Assembly: GCA_019636655.1 (NCBI GenBank)
Contig: JAHBXB010000002.1
Location: 756,537 to 820,536, forward strand
From: Phycisphaeraceae bacterium
GTDB lineage: Bacteria; Planctomycetota; Phycisphaerae; Phycisphaerales; UBA1924
Reading direction: 5' to 3'
DNA: 64,000 bases
In this document: piece by piece, positions 30,529 through 40,800 of the stretch
How the letters are laid out: every line of letters starts with the position of its first letter
How positions within the stretch are numbered: position 1 is the stretch's first letter
The notes under the pieces: model-generated
Told to the model about the DNA's origin: nothing
Databases searched by the model: none
What the model saw: the letters and a program-made list of their open reading frames with translations, nothing else
Program-made: the position numbers and the translations under genes

Positions 30529-33333
30529 ATGGCCAAGGGAACGAGCACATCACGCAAACGGGGGAGTGGCAAGGCCGCGGCTGGAGCGGCCGGGGGAGAC
30601 GGGGCGGCCGCCGGACGCGGCGGGGGACGCGCCAAGGTGGGTCGGCGCGGCGGTGCGGACCGCGGCGCTGGGCTGGGGAACCGCTCGGTGGCGGGGAAGC
30701 AACTGGTGATCGTCGAGTCGCCGTCGAAGGCGAAGACGATCAACAAGTACCTGGGGGATGGGTACGTCGTGCTGGCGAGCGTGGGGCACGTGAGGGACCT
30801 GCCCAGCAAGAACCCCAAGGGGGACAAGAGCCCCGTGCCGGGGGTCGACCTGAAGCACAAGTTCCGCCCGACGTACGAGGTGCTGCCGGGCAAGACCAAG
30901 GCGATCTCCGACCTGAAGCGAGCGGCGAGGCAGGCGTCGGATGTGTGGTTTGCAACCGACCTTGACCGGGAGGGGGAGGCGATCGCGTGGCACCTGGCGG
31001 AGGAGCTGGGGATCGACCCGAAGCAGGCCAAGCGGGTGATCTTCGCCGCGATCACGCGGGATGACATCTCGGAGGCGTTCAAGAAGCCGCACCCGATCGA
31101 CATGGACCGGGTGAACGCGCAGCAGGCGAGGCGGATCCTGGACCGGATCGTGGGGTACCAGGTGTCGCCGATGCTGTGGAAGAAGGTGGCGCGGGGGCTG
31201 AGCGCGGGGCGGGTGCAGAGCGTAGCGGTGCGGGTGATCGTGGAGCGGGAGCGGGAGATCCGGGCGTTCATCCCTGAGGAGTCGTGGCAGATCACGGCGA
31301 ACTTCACCTCCGAGACAGCCAAGGCGGCGGGCCTGGCGGACGCGTGGAGGAAGATGCTCGCCCAGCGCGACGAGAAGGACAACGCGCCGACGCTCAAGGC
31401 CCAGAACGCGTGGCTGGCCGAGCACGGGGGGATCAAGGCCGAGCTGGTGGAGATCGCGGGGGAGAAGTTCGAGCTGACGGGTGGGAAGAACGCGGACGAG
31501 AAGTCCGCGGAGGCGATGGCGAAGCGAGCGGCGGAGATCGCCGAGGCCGCGGGGCTGAGGAACGTGCGGTCGCAGTCGAGGGTGGACGAGAAGGGGAAGG
31601 GGCCGGCGCGGTGGGTGCGCACCATCAGCGGCGACGCGGACCCGACGACGCCGTACAAGGTGACGGGGGTCGAGACGAAGCGGACGAGCACGCGCCCGTC
31701 GCCGCCGTTCATCACGAGCACGCTGCAGCAGGCGGCGTCGACGCGCCTGGGGTTCGGCGCGCAGCGGACGATGCGGACGGCGCAGCAGTTGTACGAGGGC
31801 GTGGACCTCCCGGGCGAGGGTCCGGTGGGCCTGATCACGTACATGCGCACCGACTCGACGCACCTGTCGGGGACGGCGCTGTCGATGGTCCGGGAGCACA
31901 TCCTCAAGACGTACGGGGAGAAGTACCTGCCGGAGAAGCCGAACTTCTTCTCGTCGAGCAACAAGGCGGCGCAGGAGGCGCACGAGGCGATCCGTCCGAC
32001 GAGCCTGGCCCACCCCCCCAGCCGCGTGCGCAACGCGCTGAACCCGGACCAGTTCCGGCTGTACTCGATCATCTGGGAGCGGTTCGTGGCGTGCCAGATG
32101 TCGGCGGCGCAGTGGGACTCGACGGCGGTGACGATCAAGGGCGGGAGGGACAAGGCGCGGGAACTGGCGTTCCGCGCCACGGGCCGGGTGCTGGTGTTCG
32201 ACGGGTTCTACCGGGTCGCCGGGGTGCCGACGGCGAGCGACGAGCAGACGCTGCCGTCGCTGGAGCAGGGGCGGACGCTGTCGCCCTTCGCGATCGAGCC
32301 GCGCCAGCGGTTCACCTCGCCGCCGGCGCGGTACTCGGAGGCGTCGCTGATCAAGACGCTCGAGAGCGAGGGGATCGGCCGGCCGAGCACGTACGCCTCG
32401 ATCATCAGCGTGATCCAGGACCGCAAGTACGTGGAGCAGGTGGACCGGCGGTTCTACGCCACGGACCTCGGGGAGGTGGTGACGGACAAGCTGGTGGAGG
32501 CGTTCCCGCGGATCATCGACATCGGGTACACACGCGACATGGAGGGGGAGCTGGACAAGGTCGAGGAGGACCACATCGACTGGGTGGAGATGCTCCAGCG
32601 GTTCTACGGGCCGTTCAAGGAGCAGCTCGAGCACGCGATGGAGACGCTCAGCCACGCGAAGGCGGAGACCCGTCCGGCGCCGAAGGAGTACCGGTGCGCC
32701 AAGTGCGGGAGCGACCTGGTGTACCGCTTCGGGAAGAACGGGCGGTTCCTGAGCTGCTCGACCTTCCCGGCGTGCGACTACGCCTGCCCGGTGGACCGCG
32801 AGGGGAAGCCGCGCCCGGCCGAGGGCGTGAACGTGGCGTGCCCCAAGTGCGGCGGGGCGATGAACAAGCGGTCGGGGCGGTTCGGGGTGTTCCTGGGGTG
32901 CGCGAGGTACAACGACGAGAAGGACCCGTGCGACGGCATCCTGAACCTGGACAAGAAGGGGCGCGTCAAGGCCCCGAGCCCGCCGGCGCTGGTGACGGAC
33001 CTCGAGTGCAAGACCTGCGGCTCGCCGCTGAACCTGCGCTCGGGCCTGCGCGGCCCGTGGCTGGGGTGCTCGCGGTACCCCAAGTGCAAGGGACGCGGGA
33101 AATGGACGGAGGTCGACGAGAAGAAGCGGGCGGCGCTGGAGGCGGCGCTGGAGGAGCACGCGAAGGAGCACCCGGTCAAGGTGATCACGACTCTCGACGG
33201 GAAGCCCCTGACCGATGCCATGGGCCGGCCGCTGCCCGATGCGCCGCCGATCGAGCAACTGGTGACGGGCGGCGAGGTGCGGTCGTCGGGGGACGGCGGG
33301 GGTGCGGATGAAGAGATGGAGGCGGTGGCCTAG
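30529..33333 (+). CDS. topA: DNA topoisomerase I with three C-terminal zinc-ribbon modules
   Basis: TopA relaxes negative supercoils through a transient 5'-phosphotyrosine. The 934-aa protein has a ~55-residue Gly/Arg-rich N-terminal extension and then the Toprim domain (LVIVESPSKAKTINKYLG, TDLDREGEAIAWHL). The type IA core carries the active site GLITYMRTDSTHLSG (Tyr438) and ESEGIGRPSTYASI. From ~residue 722 there are three topoisomerase zinc-ribbon modules: CAKCGSD...CSTFPACDYAC, CPKCGGAMNKR...C and CKTCGSPLNLR...CSRYPKC. The acidic C-terminus is short. All catalytic landmarks are present. A charged insertion around residues 275-355 is longer than in E. coli TopA. Confidence 0.95.
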   Translation: MAKGTSTSRKRGSGKAAAGAAGGDGAAAGRGGGRAKVGRRGGADRGAGLGNRSVAGKQLVIVESPSKAKTINKYLGDGYVVLASVGHVRDLPSKNPKGDKSPVPGVDLKHKFRPTYEVLPGKTKAISDLKRAARQASDVWFATDLDREGEAIAWHLAEELGIDPKQAKRVIFAAITRDDISEAFKKPHPIDMDRVNAQQARRILDRIVGYQVSPMLWKKVARGLSAGRVQSVAVRVIVEREREIRAFIPEESWQITANFTSETAKAAGLADAWRKMLAQRDEKDNAPTLKAQNAWLAEHGGIKAELVEIAGEKFELTGGKNADEKSAEAMAKRAAEIAEAAGLRNVRSQSRVDEKGKGPARWVRTISGDADPTTPYKVTGVETKRTSTRPSPPFITSTLQQAASTRLGFGAQRTMRTAQQLYEGVDLPGEGPVGLITYMRTDSTHLSGTALSMVREHILKTYGEKYLPEKPNFFSSSNKAAQEAHEAIRPTSLAHPPSRVRNALNPDQFRLYSIIWERFVACQMSAAQWDSTAVTIKGGRDKARELAFRATGRVLVFDGFYRVAGVPTASDEQTLPSLEQGRTLSPFAIEPRQRFTSPPARYSEASLIKTLESEGIGRPSTYASIISVIQDRKYVEQVDRRFYATDLGEVVTDKLVEAFPRIIDIGYTRDMEGELDKVEEDHIDWVEMLQRFYGPFKEQLEHAMETLSHAKAETRPAPKEYRCAKCGSDLVYRFGKNGRFLSCSTFPACDYACPVDREGKPRPAEGVNVACPKCGGAMNKRSGRFGVFLGCARYNDEKDPCDGILNLDKKGRVKAPSPPALVTDLECKTCGSPLNLRSGLRGPWLGCSRYPKCKGRGKWTEVDEKKRAALEAALEEHAKEHPVKVITTLDGKPLTDAMGRPLPDAPPIEQLVTGGEVRSSGDGGGADEEMEAVA

Positions 33334-33380
33334 ACTCTCCGCAACTTCTTGAGCGGGTCGACGTTCGAACGACCGACTTG

Positions 33381-34418
33381 ATGGCGATTTTGCGGCGGGT
33401 TTTTGAGCAACAATGCAAGCGTCGATTCGGCACCGAGAATCCCCAGAGGATGGTGCTGGAACACTGGGAGCGGATGGTTCGGCGTGGCTCTCCTGCCTGC
33501 ACGATCCGGCGGGAACTTGGGCTTGAGCCGAACCTGTGCTACGCCTGCGGGCCGAACGGCTGCGGTGCGACAGACCCTGATTGGTGCTTCGACCGATTCG
33601 GCATGTCCAGAACGACCATGCCGGACGGGCGGATCATCTGCATCGGCGGGGAACACGATGACTGGTACGTCCCGGACTTCTGCATCTACAACGATGTGAT
33701 CGTGTTGCGGCCGGCTGCGGGCGAGAGCCGGGTGACGCCGGACTCGGGCGGCGTCGAGATCTACGGCTATCCGAGGCACGAGTTCCCGCCGACGGACTTT
33801 CACTCGGCGACGCTCGCCGGCGACCGGATCGTGGTGATCGGACGGGTGGGCTATCCCGGCGAGCGGACCGCCGGCATCACCCCCGTCGTCGGGATTGACA
33901 CCACGACCTACCGGGCCGAAGGGATCGCCACGAGCGGTATCATGCCGGGTTGGATCCATGACCACCACGGCTCATACGACGCCGCGCTGCACGCCGTCAC
34001 GGTTCGCGGCGGAAAGGTGTTGACGCGCAACTCCGATCTGCCGAACTTGGGCGCCTACCGCCTGCACCTCGACGGCCTGCAGTGGGAGTGCGTCGCCGAG
34101 TGCGAGCCGCGTCGCAGGTATCTGCTGGAATGCGACGATCCGGACCGTGCCTGCGAGATCGTTCTGAACGACTTGAGGCCCGCGAGGACCGAGTATCAAT
34201 GGCTTGGAGTTGAGTACCACAGTTCGAACGCATGCGTCGACGTGCGTGGCGTTCGTGTGAAGTACGACATCCCGTATTCTCGGGTCCAACTGCTCATCGA
34301 GGGCGACCTGCCGCAGGATGTCATCGACGACCTGATCGGCGAGTTGTTGACCAACCTCGTCGCGCAGAACGGAATCCCGTGGCGAGCGTGGGAGGTTGCG
34401 TCGTTCGACGAGGATTGA
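33381..34418 (+). CDS. Hypothetical protein with kelch-like repeats
   Basis: The 345-aa product contains segments such as SRTTMPDGRIICIGGEHDDW, DFHSATLAGDRIVVIGRVG and HHGSYDAALHAVTVRGGK. These match the blade pattern of kelch/galactose-oxidase-like propellers: a hydrophobic strand, a Gly-Gly turn and a conserved Arg or Tyr. The N-terminal ~85 residues contain five Cys (CTIRRELG, CYACGPNGCG, WCFD) and no signal peptide, so it is probably cytoplasmic. It starts 47 bases after topA in the same direction and could be co-transcribed. Composition is a little less GC-rich than topA. The function is unknown. Confidence 0.55.
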   Translation: MAILRRVFEQQCKRRFGTENPQRMVLEHWERMVRRGSPACTIRRELGLEPNLCYACGPNGCGATDPDWCFDRFGMSRTTMPDGRIICIGGEHDDWYVPDFCIYNDVIVLRPAAGESRVTPDSGGVEIYGYPRHEFPPTDFHSATLAGDRIVVIGRVGYPGERTAGITPVVGIDTTTYRAEGIATSGIMPGWIHDHHGSYDAALHAVTVRGGKVLTRNSDLPNLGAYRLHLDGLQWECVAECEPRRRYLLECDDPDRACEIVLNDLRPARTEYQWLGVEYHSSNACVDVRGVRVKYDIPYSRVQLLIEGDLPQDVIDDLIGELLTNLVAQNGIPWRAWEVASFDED

Positions 34419-34431
34419 CTCGCCCGGCTGA

Positions 34432-37400
34432 TTACGCGATCACCAACTCGGTCAGGTCGCTGAACCGCCACAGCGGGTCTTCGAGTGTCCACGCGATGCG
34501 CACGGCGTTGCCGTTGCTCGCCCGGCTGGTGTAGAGAGCGAGCAGGCCTGTCGGGCCCGAGAGGCCGTAGACCAGGCCGCCCGCGGCGAAGCCCTCGGGT
34601 TCCGCCGCGGGATGGATCGTCTCGACTCGCCACTCGCCGGTGGCCGGCGCCCACCAGTAGGTGAGGATCTCGCCGGTGTCGGCGTCGCGCCCGATCAGGT
34701 GCAGGGCGTTCCACGGCGTCTGGAAGGACGTGACCGACGCCGGATCGAACCGCGCCGAGCCGGGGGCGGCCAGTGCATCCACGGCCCATTGGCCGCCGAA
34801 GGAGACATCCCACCAGACGGCGACGGCCTCGCCGGCTTGGTTGAACGCGTTGATGTGCAGCGTGTTCCACGGCGTGACGAACGACGACAGCCGGCCCTCG
34901 AGCGGGCCCGCGGCCGCGGCGGAGGTGAGTTGGTCGGTGCGCCAGAGCGGGTCGGACCCGGGGGCCCACCAGACGGCGTGCACCTGGCCCTCGGCGTCGA
35001 GGTAGGCGACGTGGTTGGCGTTCCACGCCGTGGAGAAGGCGGTGAGGTTGCTGGCGATGGGGATGAATGTCTGGCCGCGGGCCTGGATGTGCTCGACGGT
35101 GATGTTGCTGGAGCTCCAGTTGTAGTTGGACGAGGGGAAGGAGAGCCCGTTCTGGAAGTAGAGGATGAGATCGCCGTTAGCCGCGGCGCCGGCGATGAGG
35201 ACGCGGTGGTCGGTCGTGAAGAAGACCGCCGGGTTGGAGATGGGGATCGGGAACGCGGGGCCGAGGGGGAACACCGGGGCGCCATCGCCGAGCGGGCTTG
35301 GCGCGATGAACCACTGGGCGCCCAGGGCGCCGAAGACCACCACGTACAGGGAGCTGTCAGTTGGATCGGCGTAGGCGACCACGTCCGTGATCGTGCCGGT
35401 CGCCGCGGTGCCGAGGGTCAGTCGCGTGCCGTGGGTGATGCCCTGGGCATCGTCCCAGAACAGGATCGCGTTGCCGTAAGGATTGACGCCGACGACAGCG
35501 CTGGACGGGATCGATGTTCCCGCGGCGGCGGAGACAGGGACGGATGTCACAAGGCTCCAGGCGGCTCGCTCATCGATGGGCTCGGCGACGCCGTAGCCGG
35601 TGTAGATGTCGCGGCCGTTTACGAAGATCGAGGGTGTGCCCTCGACGGGGTTGTCGCCGAAGACGACGTTGTAGATCAGCGCCATCGACTCGCCGGCGCG
35701 GACGACGAAGTACTCGCGATTCGTGCCGCGGCCGGCAACGGTGTAGCGGACGACCAGGACGTCGCCCGCGTCGTTGATATCGGTGGCGTACAAGGACGAG
35801 TAGGTTGTGGGATAGATCGGCGGGACATACGGGGCGACCACGGTCACGACCCCGTTGTGCCAGGTCACGATGGAGCCCGAAGATTCGGAGCCGACGATGA
35901 CCCCTTCGTTGTTCAGGGCGTAGGCCTGCGTCAGTTCGCTGATCGGCGTGACGGTGCCGTCGGGCGTCCGGAGAATGACGGTGTACGTGAGGTCGTCGTT
36001 GCGGCGCGAGCCGAGGACGGCGCCCGAGTCGTTGACGTCGATCGGCGAGCCGTTCCAGAGCAGGGTGAGGACGCCGTCCTTGTAGAGCCAGGAGCGGTCA
36101 TTCGGGGTGGGGCTGATCGACGGCCCGTCCTGCTCGTGGAGGATGAGCGAGCCGTCGTTGGCCAGGCGGATGGGCTTGAGGTTCGCCCACTCCGGCGTGA
36201 TGCCGCCGATGATCTGCGTGACGAGGGCGGAGAGCAGCGTCCGCGTACCCCCTTGAACGAGGAACGGCTCGGCCTCGAAGACGTTGCCCAGCGAATCGGT
36301 GATCTCGATGCGACCGACGATGAGCCCCGCGTTGTTCACCGCGATGACGTGCCCATCGGAGCCGATGCCGGGGAGCATGCGGAGGTTGGCGAACATGCCG
36401 TTCACGATCGCGTAGTCCGCGCGGCCGCCGACGCTGTTGCCCAGCGAGGAGAAGAACATGAACGAGCGGTCGTCGTTGGTTGCCGGGTAGCCAATCGGCT
36501 GAACCACGCCGAGGGAGGAAAAGGCCGTCGCCGAGTTGGCACCGGGAGTGGTGACGAGGACATCCGGCTGGCCGTCATGATCCAGATCGCCCGCGGCGAA
36601 GGCGATGTCGCCCGTCGCGCCGCCGGGGAGGGAGATGGCGAGTTCCGAGAAACCGGAGTTGCGGAAGCTGATGCGCTGGCCCGCGGGCGCGCCGGGCTGC
36701 GACACCGCAAAGTCGCTCCGCCCGTCGCCGTTGATATCCCCGAGCGCGGAGATAGCGATGCCGAGGTGGTACCCCTCGCCACCGGCGATCGGGCCCGACG
36801 CCTCGGCAAGCTGGCCCTGTGCGTCGAAGCGGTAGATGCGTCCGGTATCGCTGATCGGCGGGTACTCGGGGCTGAACTGCCAGTCGTGGTTCGGCGCCCC
36901 TACGTACAGGAACGGGGTGCTCCCGGCGATGCCGACGCCGAGCGCGGCGCCGAAACGGTCGTCCGCCCGCTCGCCGTTGAGGATCAGCCGGAGCGAGCCG
37001 TCGGCGCCTGAATAGAGGTATGCCCGGCCCGAACCGGCGCCGTTGCCGTCGTGGAGCGGGGCGCCGATGAAGATATCGGGAACACCGTCGCCGGGCTGGC
37101 CTGACGGGGGGATATCGCCCGCGGAGATAACCGCGGCGCCGAACCGGTCCCCGGCGGCCTCGCCGGCAAGAGTGCGGATGACCTCTGGATTGGGAACGGG
37201 CAGGAGCGTCAGGGCCGTGGTGATCACCAGGACGACGCCCTGGCTGCTGGGGCCGCCGCCGGGGGCGCCGATGAGGACTTCGACAAACGAATCGCCGGTG
37301 ACATCGCCCAACGCGGCGACGGCGCGCCCAAACTCGGAGAAGGCCGTCGGACCCTGGAAGAACCGAAGCATCGAGCCGTCCGCGCCGGAGTAGATGTACG

Positions 37401-37839
37401 CCGCGCCGGTGGGATCGACCAGCGCGTTGGCGTTGAGATCCACCAGGGGCGAACCGACGAGCAGGTCGGGGCGGCCGTCGTTGTCGATGTCGCCGATGCT
37501 GGCGATGGAGACGCCGAAGTCGACGAAGCCGTCCTCGAGGGTGCGGATGATCTGTCGCGTGGCGCCGGAGTACAGGAACACCCGCCCCGGTGTGGACGAC
37601 TGCTCGCCCTGCTGACCGGGAGCGGAGATCGCGATGTCGTCGACCCCATCGCCATCGATATCGCCGATGGCCGCCGCGGCGGCGCCGAAGTTGGCGACCT
37701 CGACGCCCTGGGGAGGAACGAAGGACCCGAGGTTGCTGGGAAGATTCAGCGAGTGCGTGAAGGGATCGAACGTGTAAGCCGCCAGCAGCACGCGAGGCTC
37801 AAGGAGCGAGAGTTCGAACTGGCCCTGTAGATCGGACAT
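34432..37839 (-). CDS. LEPR-XLL surface protein with FG-GAP propeller and C-terminal TPWNA repeats (paralog A)
   Basis: The 1135-aa protein opens with ELSLLEPRVLLAAYTF (residues 9-24), the planctomycete LEPR-XLL motif thought to mark exported proteins. FG-GAP/integrin-alpha-type calcium repeats follow (IGDIDGDGVDDIAISAPG, IGDIDNDGRPDLLVGSP, LGDVTGDSFVEVLIGAPGG, LGDINGDGRSDFAVSQPG). The middle region has HAF-like repeats (GHVIAVNNAGLIVGRIE, DVNDSGAVLGSRRND, YALNNEGVIVG). The C-terminal ~230 residues hold at least three tandem units around 'F-x-T-P-W-N-A-L-H ... V-W-W'. AAGGAG precedes the ATG. The tandem neighbour upstream is a paralog with the same order of parts. Probably an adhesive or structural surface protein. 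Confidence 0.85.
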   Translation of the reverse strand: MSDLQGQFELSLLEPRVLLAAYTFDPFTHSLNLPSNLGSFVPPQGVEVANFGAAAAAIGDIDGDGVDDIAISAPGQQGEQSSTPGRVFLYSGATRQIIRTLEDGFVDFGVSIASIGDIDNDGRPDLLVGSPLVDLNANALVDPTGAAYIYSGADGSMLRFFQGPTAFSEFGRAVAALGDVTGDSFVEVLIGAPGGGPSSQGVVLVITTALTLLPVPNPEVIRTLAGEAAGDRFGAAVISAGDIPPSGQPGDGVPDIFIGAPLHDGNGAGSGRAYLYSGADGSLRLILNGERADDRFGAALGVGIAGSTPFLYVGAPNHDWQFSPEYPPISDTGRIYRFDAQGQLAEASGPIAGGEGYHLGIAISALGDINGDGRSDFAVSQPGAPAGQRISFRNSGFSELAISLPGGATGDIAFAAGDLDHDGQPDVLVTTPGANSATAFSSLGVVQPIGYPATNDDRSFMFFSSLGNSVGGRADYAIVNGMFANLRMLPGIGSDGHVIAVNNAGLIVGRIEITDSLGNVFEAEPFLVQGGTRTLLSALVTQIIGGITPEWANLKPIRLANDGSLILHEQDGPSISPTPNDRSWLYKDGVLTLLWNGSPIDVNDSGAVLGSRRNDDLTYTVILRTPDGTVTPISELTQAYALNNEGVIVGSESSGSIVTWHNGVVTVVAPYVPPIYPTTYSSLYATDINDAGDVLVVRYTVAGRGTNREYFVVRAGESMALIYNVVFGDNPVEGTPSIFVNGRDIYTGYGVAEPIDERAAWSLVTSVPVSAAAGTSIPSSAVVGVNPYGNAILFWDDAQGITHGTRLTLGTAATGTITDVVAYADPTDSSLYVVVFGALGAQWFIAPSPLGDGAPVFPLGPAFPIPISNPAVFFTTDHRVLIAGAAANGDLILYFQNGLSFPSSNYNWSSSNITVEHIQARGQTFIPIASNLTAFSTAWNANHVAYLDAEGQVHAVWWAPGSDPLWRTDQLTSAAAAGPLEGRLSSFVTPWNTLHINAFNQAGEAVAVWWDVSFGGQWAVDALAAPGSARFDPASVTSFQTPWNALHLIGRDADTGEILTYWWAPATGEWRVETIHPAAEPEGFAAGGLVYGLSGPTGLLALYTSRASNGNAVRIAWTLEDPLWRFSDLTELVIA

Positions 37840-37875
37840 GGATCGCTCCTTTTCGATGGATCATCGTACGTCGCT

Positions 37876-40800
37876 CTACACGAGCATCGTGAGGTCCTGC
37901 ACGGTCCAGTCGGCGCCGTCACCGATCGTCCAGAACAACTGGAGCAGGTGGTTGGTGCCCGCCTGGATCGCGAAGACGCTCTGGCGGCTGGGGCCGAGCA
38001 TGCCCGCGGCGATCGCGCCCGTCGTCACCGGGATGCCGCCCGACCCGGACACACTGATCGTCTCGCCCGACCAGACCTGCGTCGATGGCGTCCACCAGTA
38101 CACGATGATCTCGCCAGAATCCGCGTCGCGGCCGACGACATTCAACGCCGCCCACGGCGTGACGAACGCGGCGAGCGCGGACCCATCGAGGACCGGGGCT
38201 TCGGGTGAGTTCGAGAGCGGGTCGTACGCCCAGTTGCCGCCGAACTGCGGCACCCACCAGAGCGTGACGGGCCGGCCCGCGGAGTCGGACGCGACGACGT
38301 TGAGCGCGGACCACGGCGTGGTGTACGCGGCGAGAACGCCGTACACGCGCGGCGCGTTCGACGCGGCCGAGAGGTTTGAGACCGTCCACTCCACAGCGCC
38401 CGGGATGCTCCACACGGTCTGCACCCGGCCGTCGGAATCCAGCCCGACAAGGTTGATCGCGTTCCACGCCGAGACGAAGGCGGTGAGCGGCCCGGTGAAC
38501 GCGGGCGTGGACTGGCCTGTGGGAGCGAGTCGCTCCGTGGAGAGGTTGTGGTACGCCCAGTACACCGCGGAATCCGGGGGAGCGGTGCTCGTGGTCTGCT
38601 CGATGATGACGACGTCCCCATCGGCCGTCAGCCCGCTGAGGATGGCCCGGCCGTCGGTGGTGCTGACGTGCACCATCGGCGTGACGGGGAGGTCCCAGTC
38701 GGAATACGTCGGGCGGAGGTTGACACCGGTATCGAACGAGCCATCGAGGTACGGGGTGTACCAGAGCAGGTCGTTGCCCGCCCGCACCACGGCGTACACG
38801 CGTGAGTCGCGCGGGTCGGTGTAGAGGACGATATCCGACGCGGTCGCCGCGGGATCCGCCGCGTATCGCAGCGAGAGTGTCTGCGCGACAGTCCCGGAGG
38901 CGGTGGTGCGCAGGACGACCGGGAGGCCGTCCTCGTTGATCATCCCGGCGTACTCGACCCCGGCGCCGGAGTAGGCAGAGGTCAGGCGGGAGTCCGCCGC
39001 GGCCACGGGATTGACCGGCGGCGGCTCGGTAGGCGTGTAGATCATCCCGGCGAACATGATGCGCCCGTCGGAAAGGAACTGGGCCGGCCCCGACACCGTG
39101 GGGTAGGCAAGCTGGGCCTCGGTGGGATTGAGGACCGTATCGAGGAACTGCTGGAGGCCAACGCCCGGGGTATAGAGGTAAGCGACCGAGGTGACGGTGC
39201 TCGGCGGGCGACCGCTGGGGAACGAGTACTGGATGTAGTTCAGCAGCGCGAAGATCCGCCCGGATTCGTCGACGCCCTCGACGCTCCAGGAATAACTTCC
39301 GGTGCTGGGCGGAACGGTGGGTCGGGCAGCAAGGGTGGTCAACGCGGCGTTGGTCGCGGCGGCAGAGGCGAGATCGATGGCCTCGGTGCCGCCGACAATG
39401 TCGCCGCGGCTGTTGACCCCTTCCATGCCGGGGCGGTAGAAGCTGTACGAGTGCTGCAGGCCCTTGACGAGTTGGACCTGCCCCGCTGGCGTGAAGCGGT
39501 ACACCGCCGAACCGGAGGCGCCCACGACCATTCCGGAATCGCTGACCGCCGAGACGCCGCCGGCCCACAGTTCGACGAGCGACCCGCCGCGGAACAGGTA
39601 CGCGGACTGCGCTTGGCCCGAACCTGTCAGGCCATCGAAGACCACGTCGCCCGCGTTCGAGAGATCGACGAAATCGAGCGCGGTCGGGGAGGTGCCGAAC
39701 GTGCGGACGATGGCCTGCTCGAGCGTGACGCGGGCGGAGCCGTAATAGAAGAAGATCGCCCCGGGCGGCGCGAAGAAACCCGGGAATGGGCTGAGGTCCT
39801 GGCGGGCGCGGCCGACGAAGAGTCCGGCGTCGTTGACGGCCAGCAGGAGGTCGCCATCGAGAAGCCCGGGGAGGCTCGCGATCGACTGCAGAACACCGTT
39901 GCGTGAAACGTAGTCGCCGATGATGGCGTACTGACCGTTATCGCTGATCGCTGCGACGCCCGGAAGAGGCCCGGCGAGGACCGTCGGCACGAGTTGTGCG
40001 GCGCTCCCCTCTGCCAGGGGACTACCTCCGATGAAGTCGCTGATGCCGTCGCGATCAGCATCACCGAGGTAGGCAATGGACGTGGCGCCCTCCAGAAACG
40101 AGGAGACGGGGGAGAGTGAGTTGGTCGTATTGCCCGGAAAGAGCCGCATGCGCGGCGTGGTCTGTGCGCCGGGACTGAACAGGGCATACGCCGGGTCGGG
40201 GTCTTGCGGGGAGTAGACCTGGTAGCCATCGAGAAGGGTGATGCGGGCCCCCATGGCGGCACCCGCCTCGACGCCGACGAGGTACGACCCGGTATCGGGC
40301 CCGCCGCCGCCCGCGGTGAACCGGTAGACATGCCCCGCATCCGGGAGCGCCGGGAGTTCATCGCCGAACGACGGGAAGTCAAAGCCGGGAGCGCCAACAA
40401 GGTAGCGGAGCAGAAAGCCGGGGAACTGCCCGGCGTAGCCCACAATGGCGACCGCTGCACCGAACTGATCACCCGCGGCCTCGCCCGTGAACATGTAGCG
40501 GAGCGAACCGCTCGCGCCGTCAAAGACATACGCGGCGCCGGCTTCCACGCCGAACTCTTCGTTGCCCGGAGCGCCGACGATGTAATCTGGGACGCCGTCG
40601 CCATCGCTGGGCTCGTCCCAGTCGGTGTGAACGGGGGTGTCAACGCCGCCGCCCACCGCGTGGCCGAAGCGATCTCCCATGGCCGTGCCGTTGAACGTGC
40701 GGAGCACCGCGCCGTCGGCGCCGGAGTAGACGTACGCCCGACCGGTGCCGTTGGCGCCCGGAGCCCCGGCGAGCAGATCCTGCACGCCGTCGCCGTCGAG

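Noticed and set aside
30550-33258. Long minus-strand open frame opposite topA
   Set aside because: Arg/Leu/His low-complexity translation without motifs; topA on the plus strand is unambiguous.
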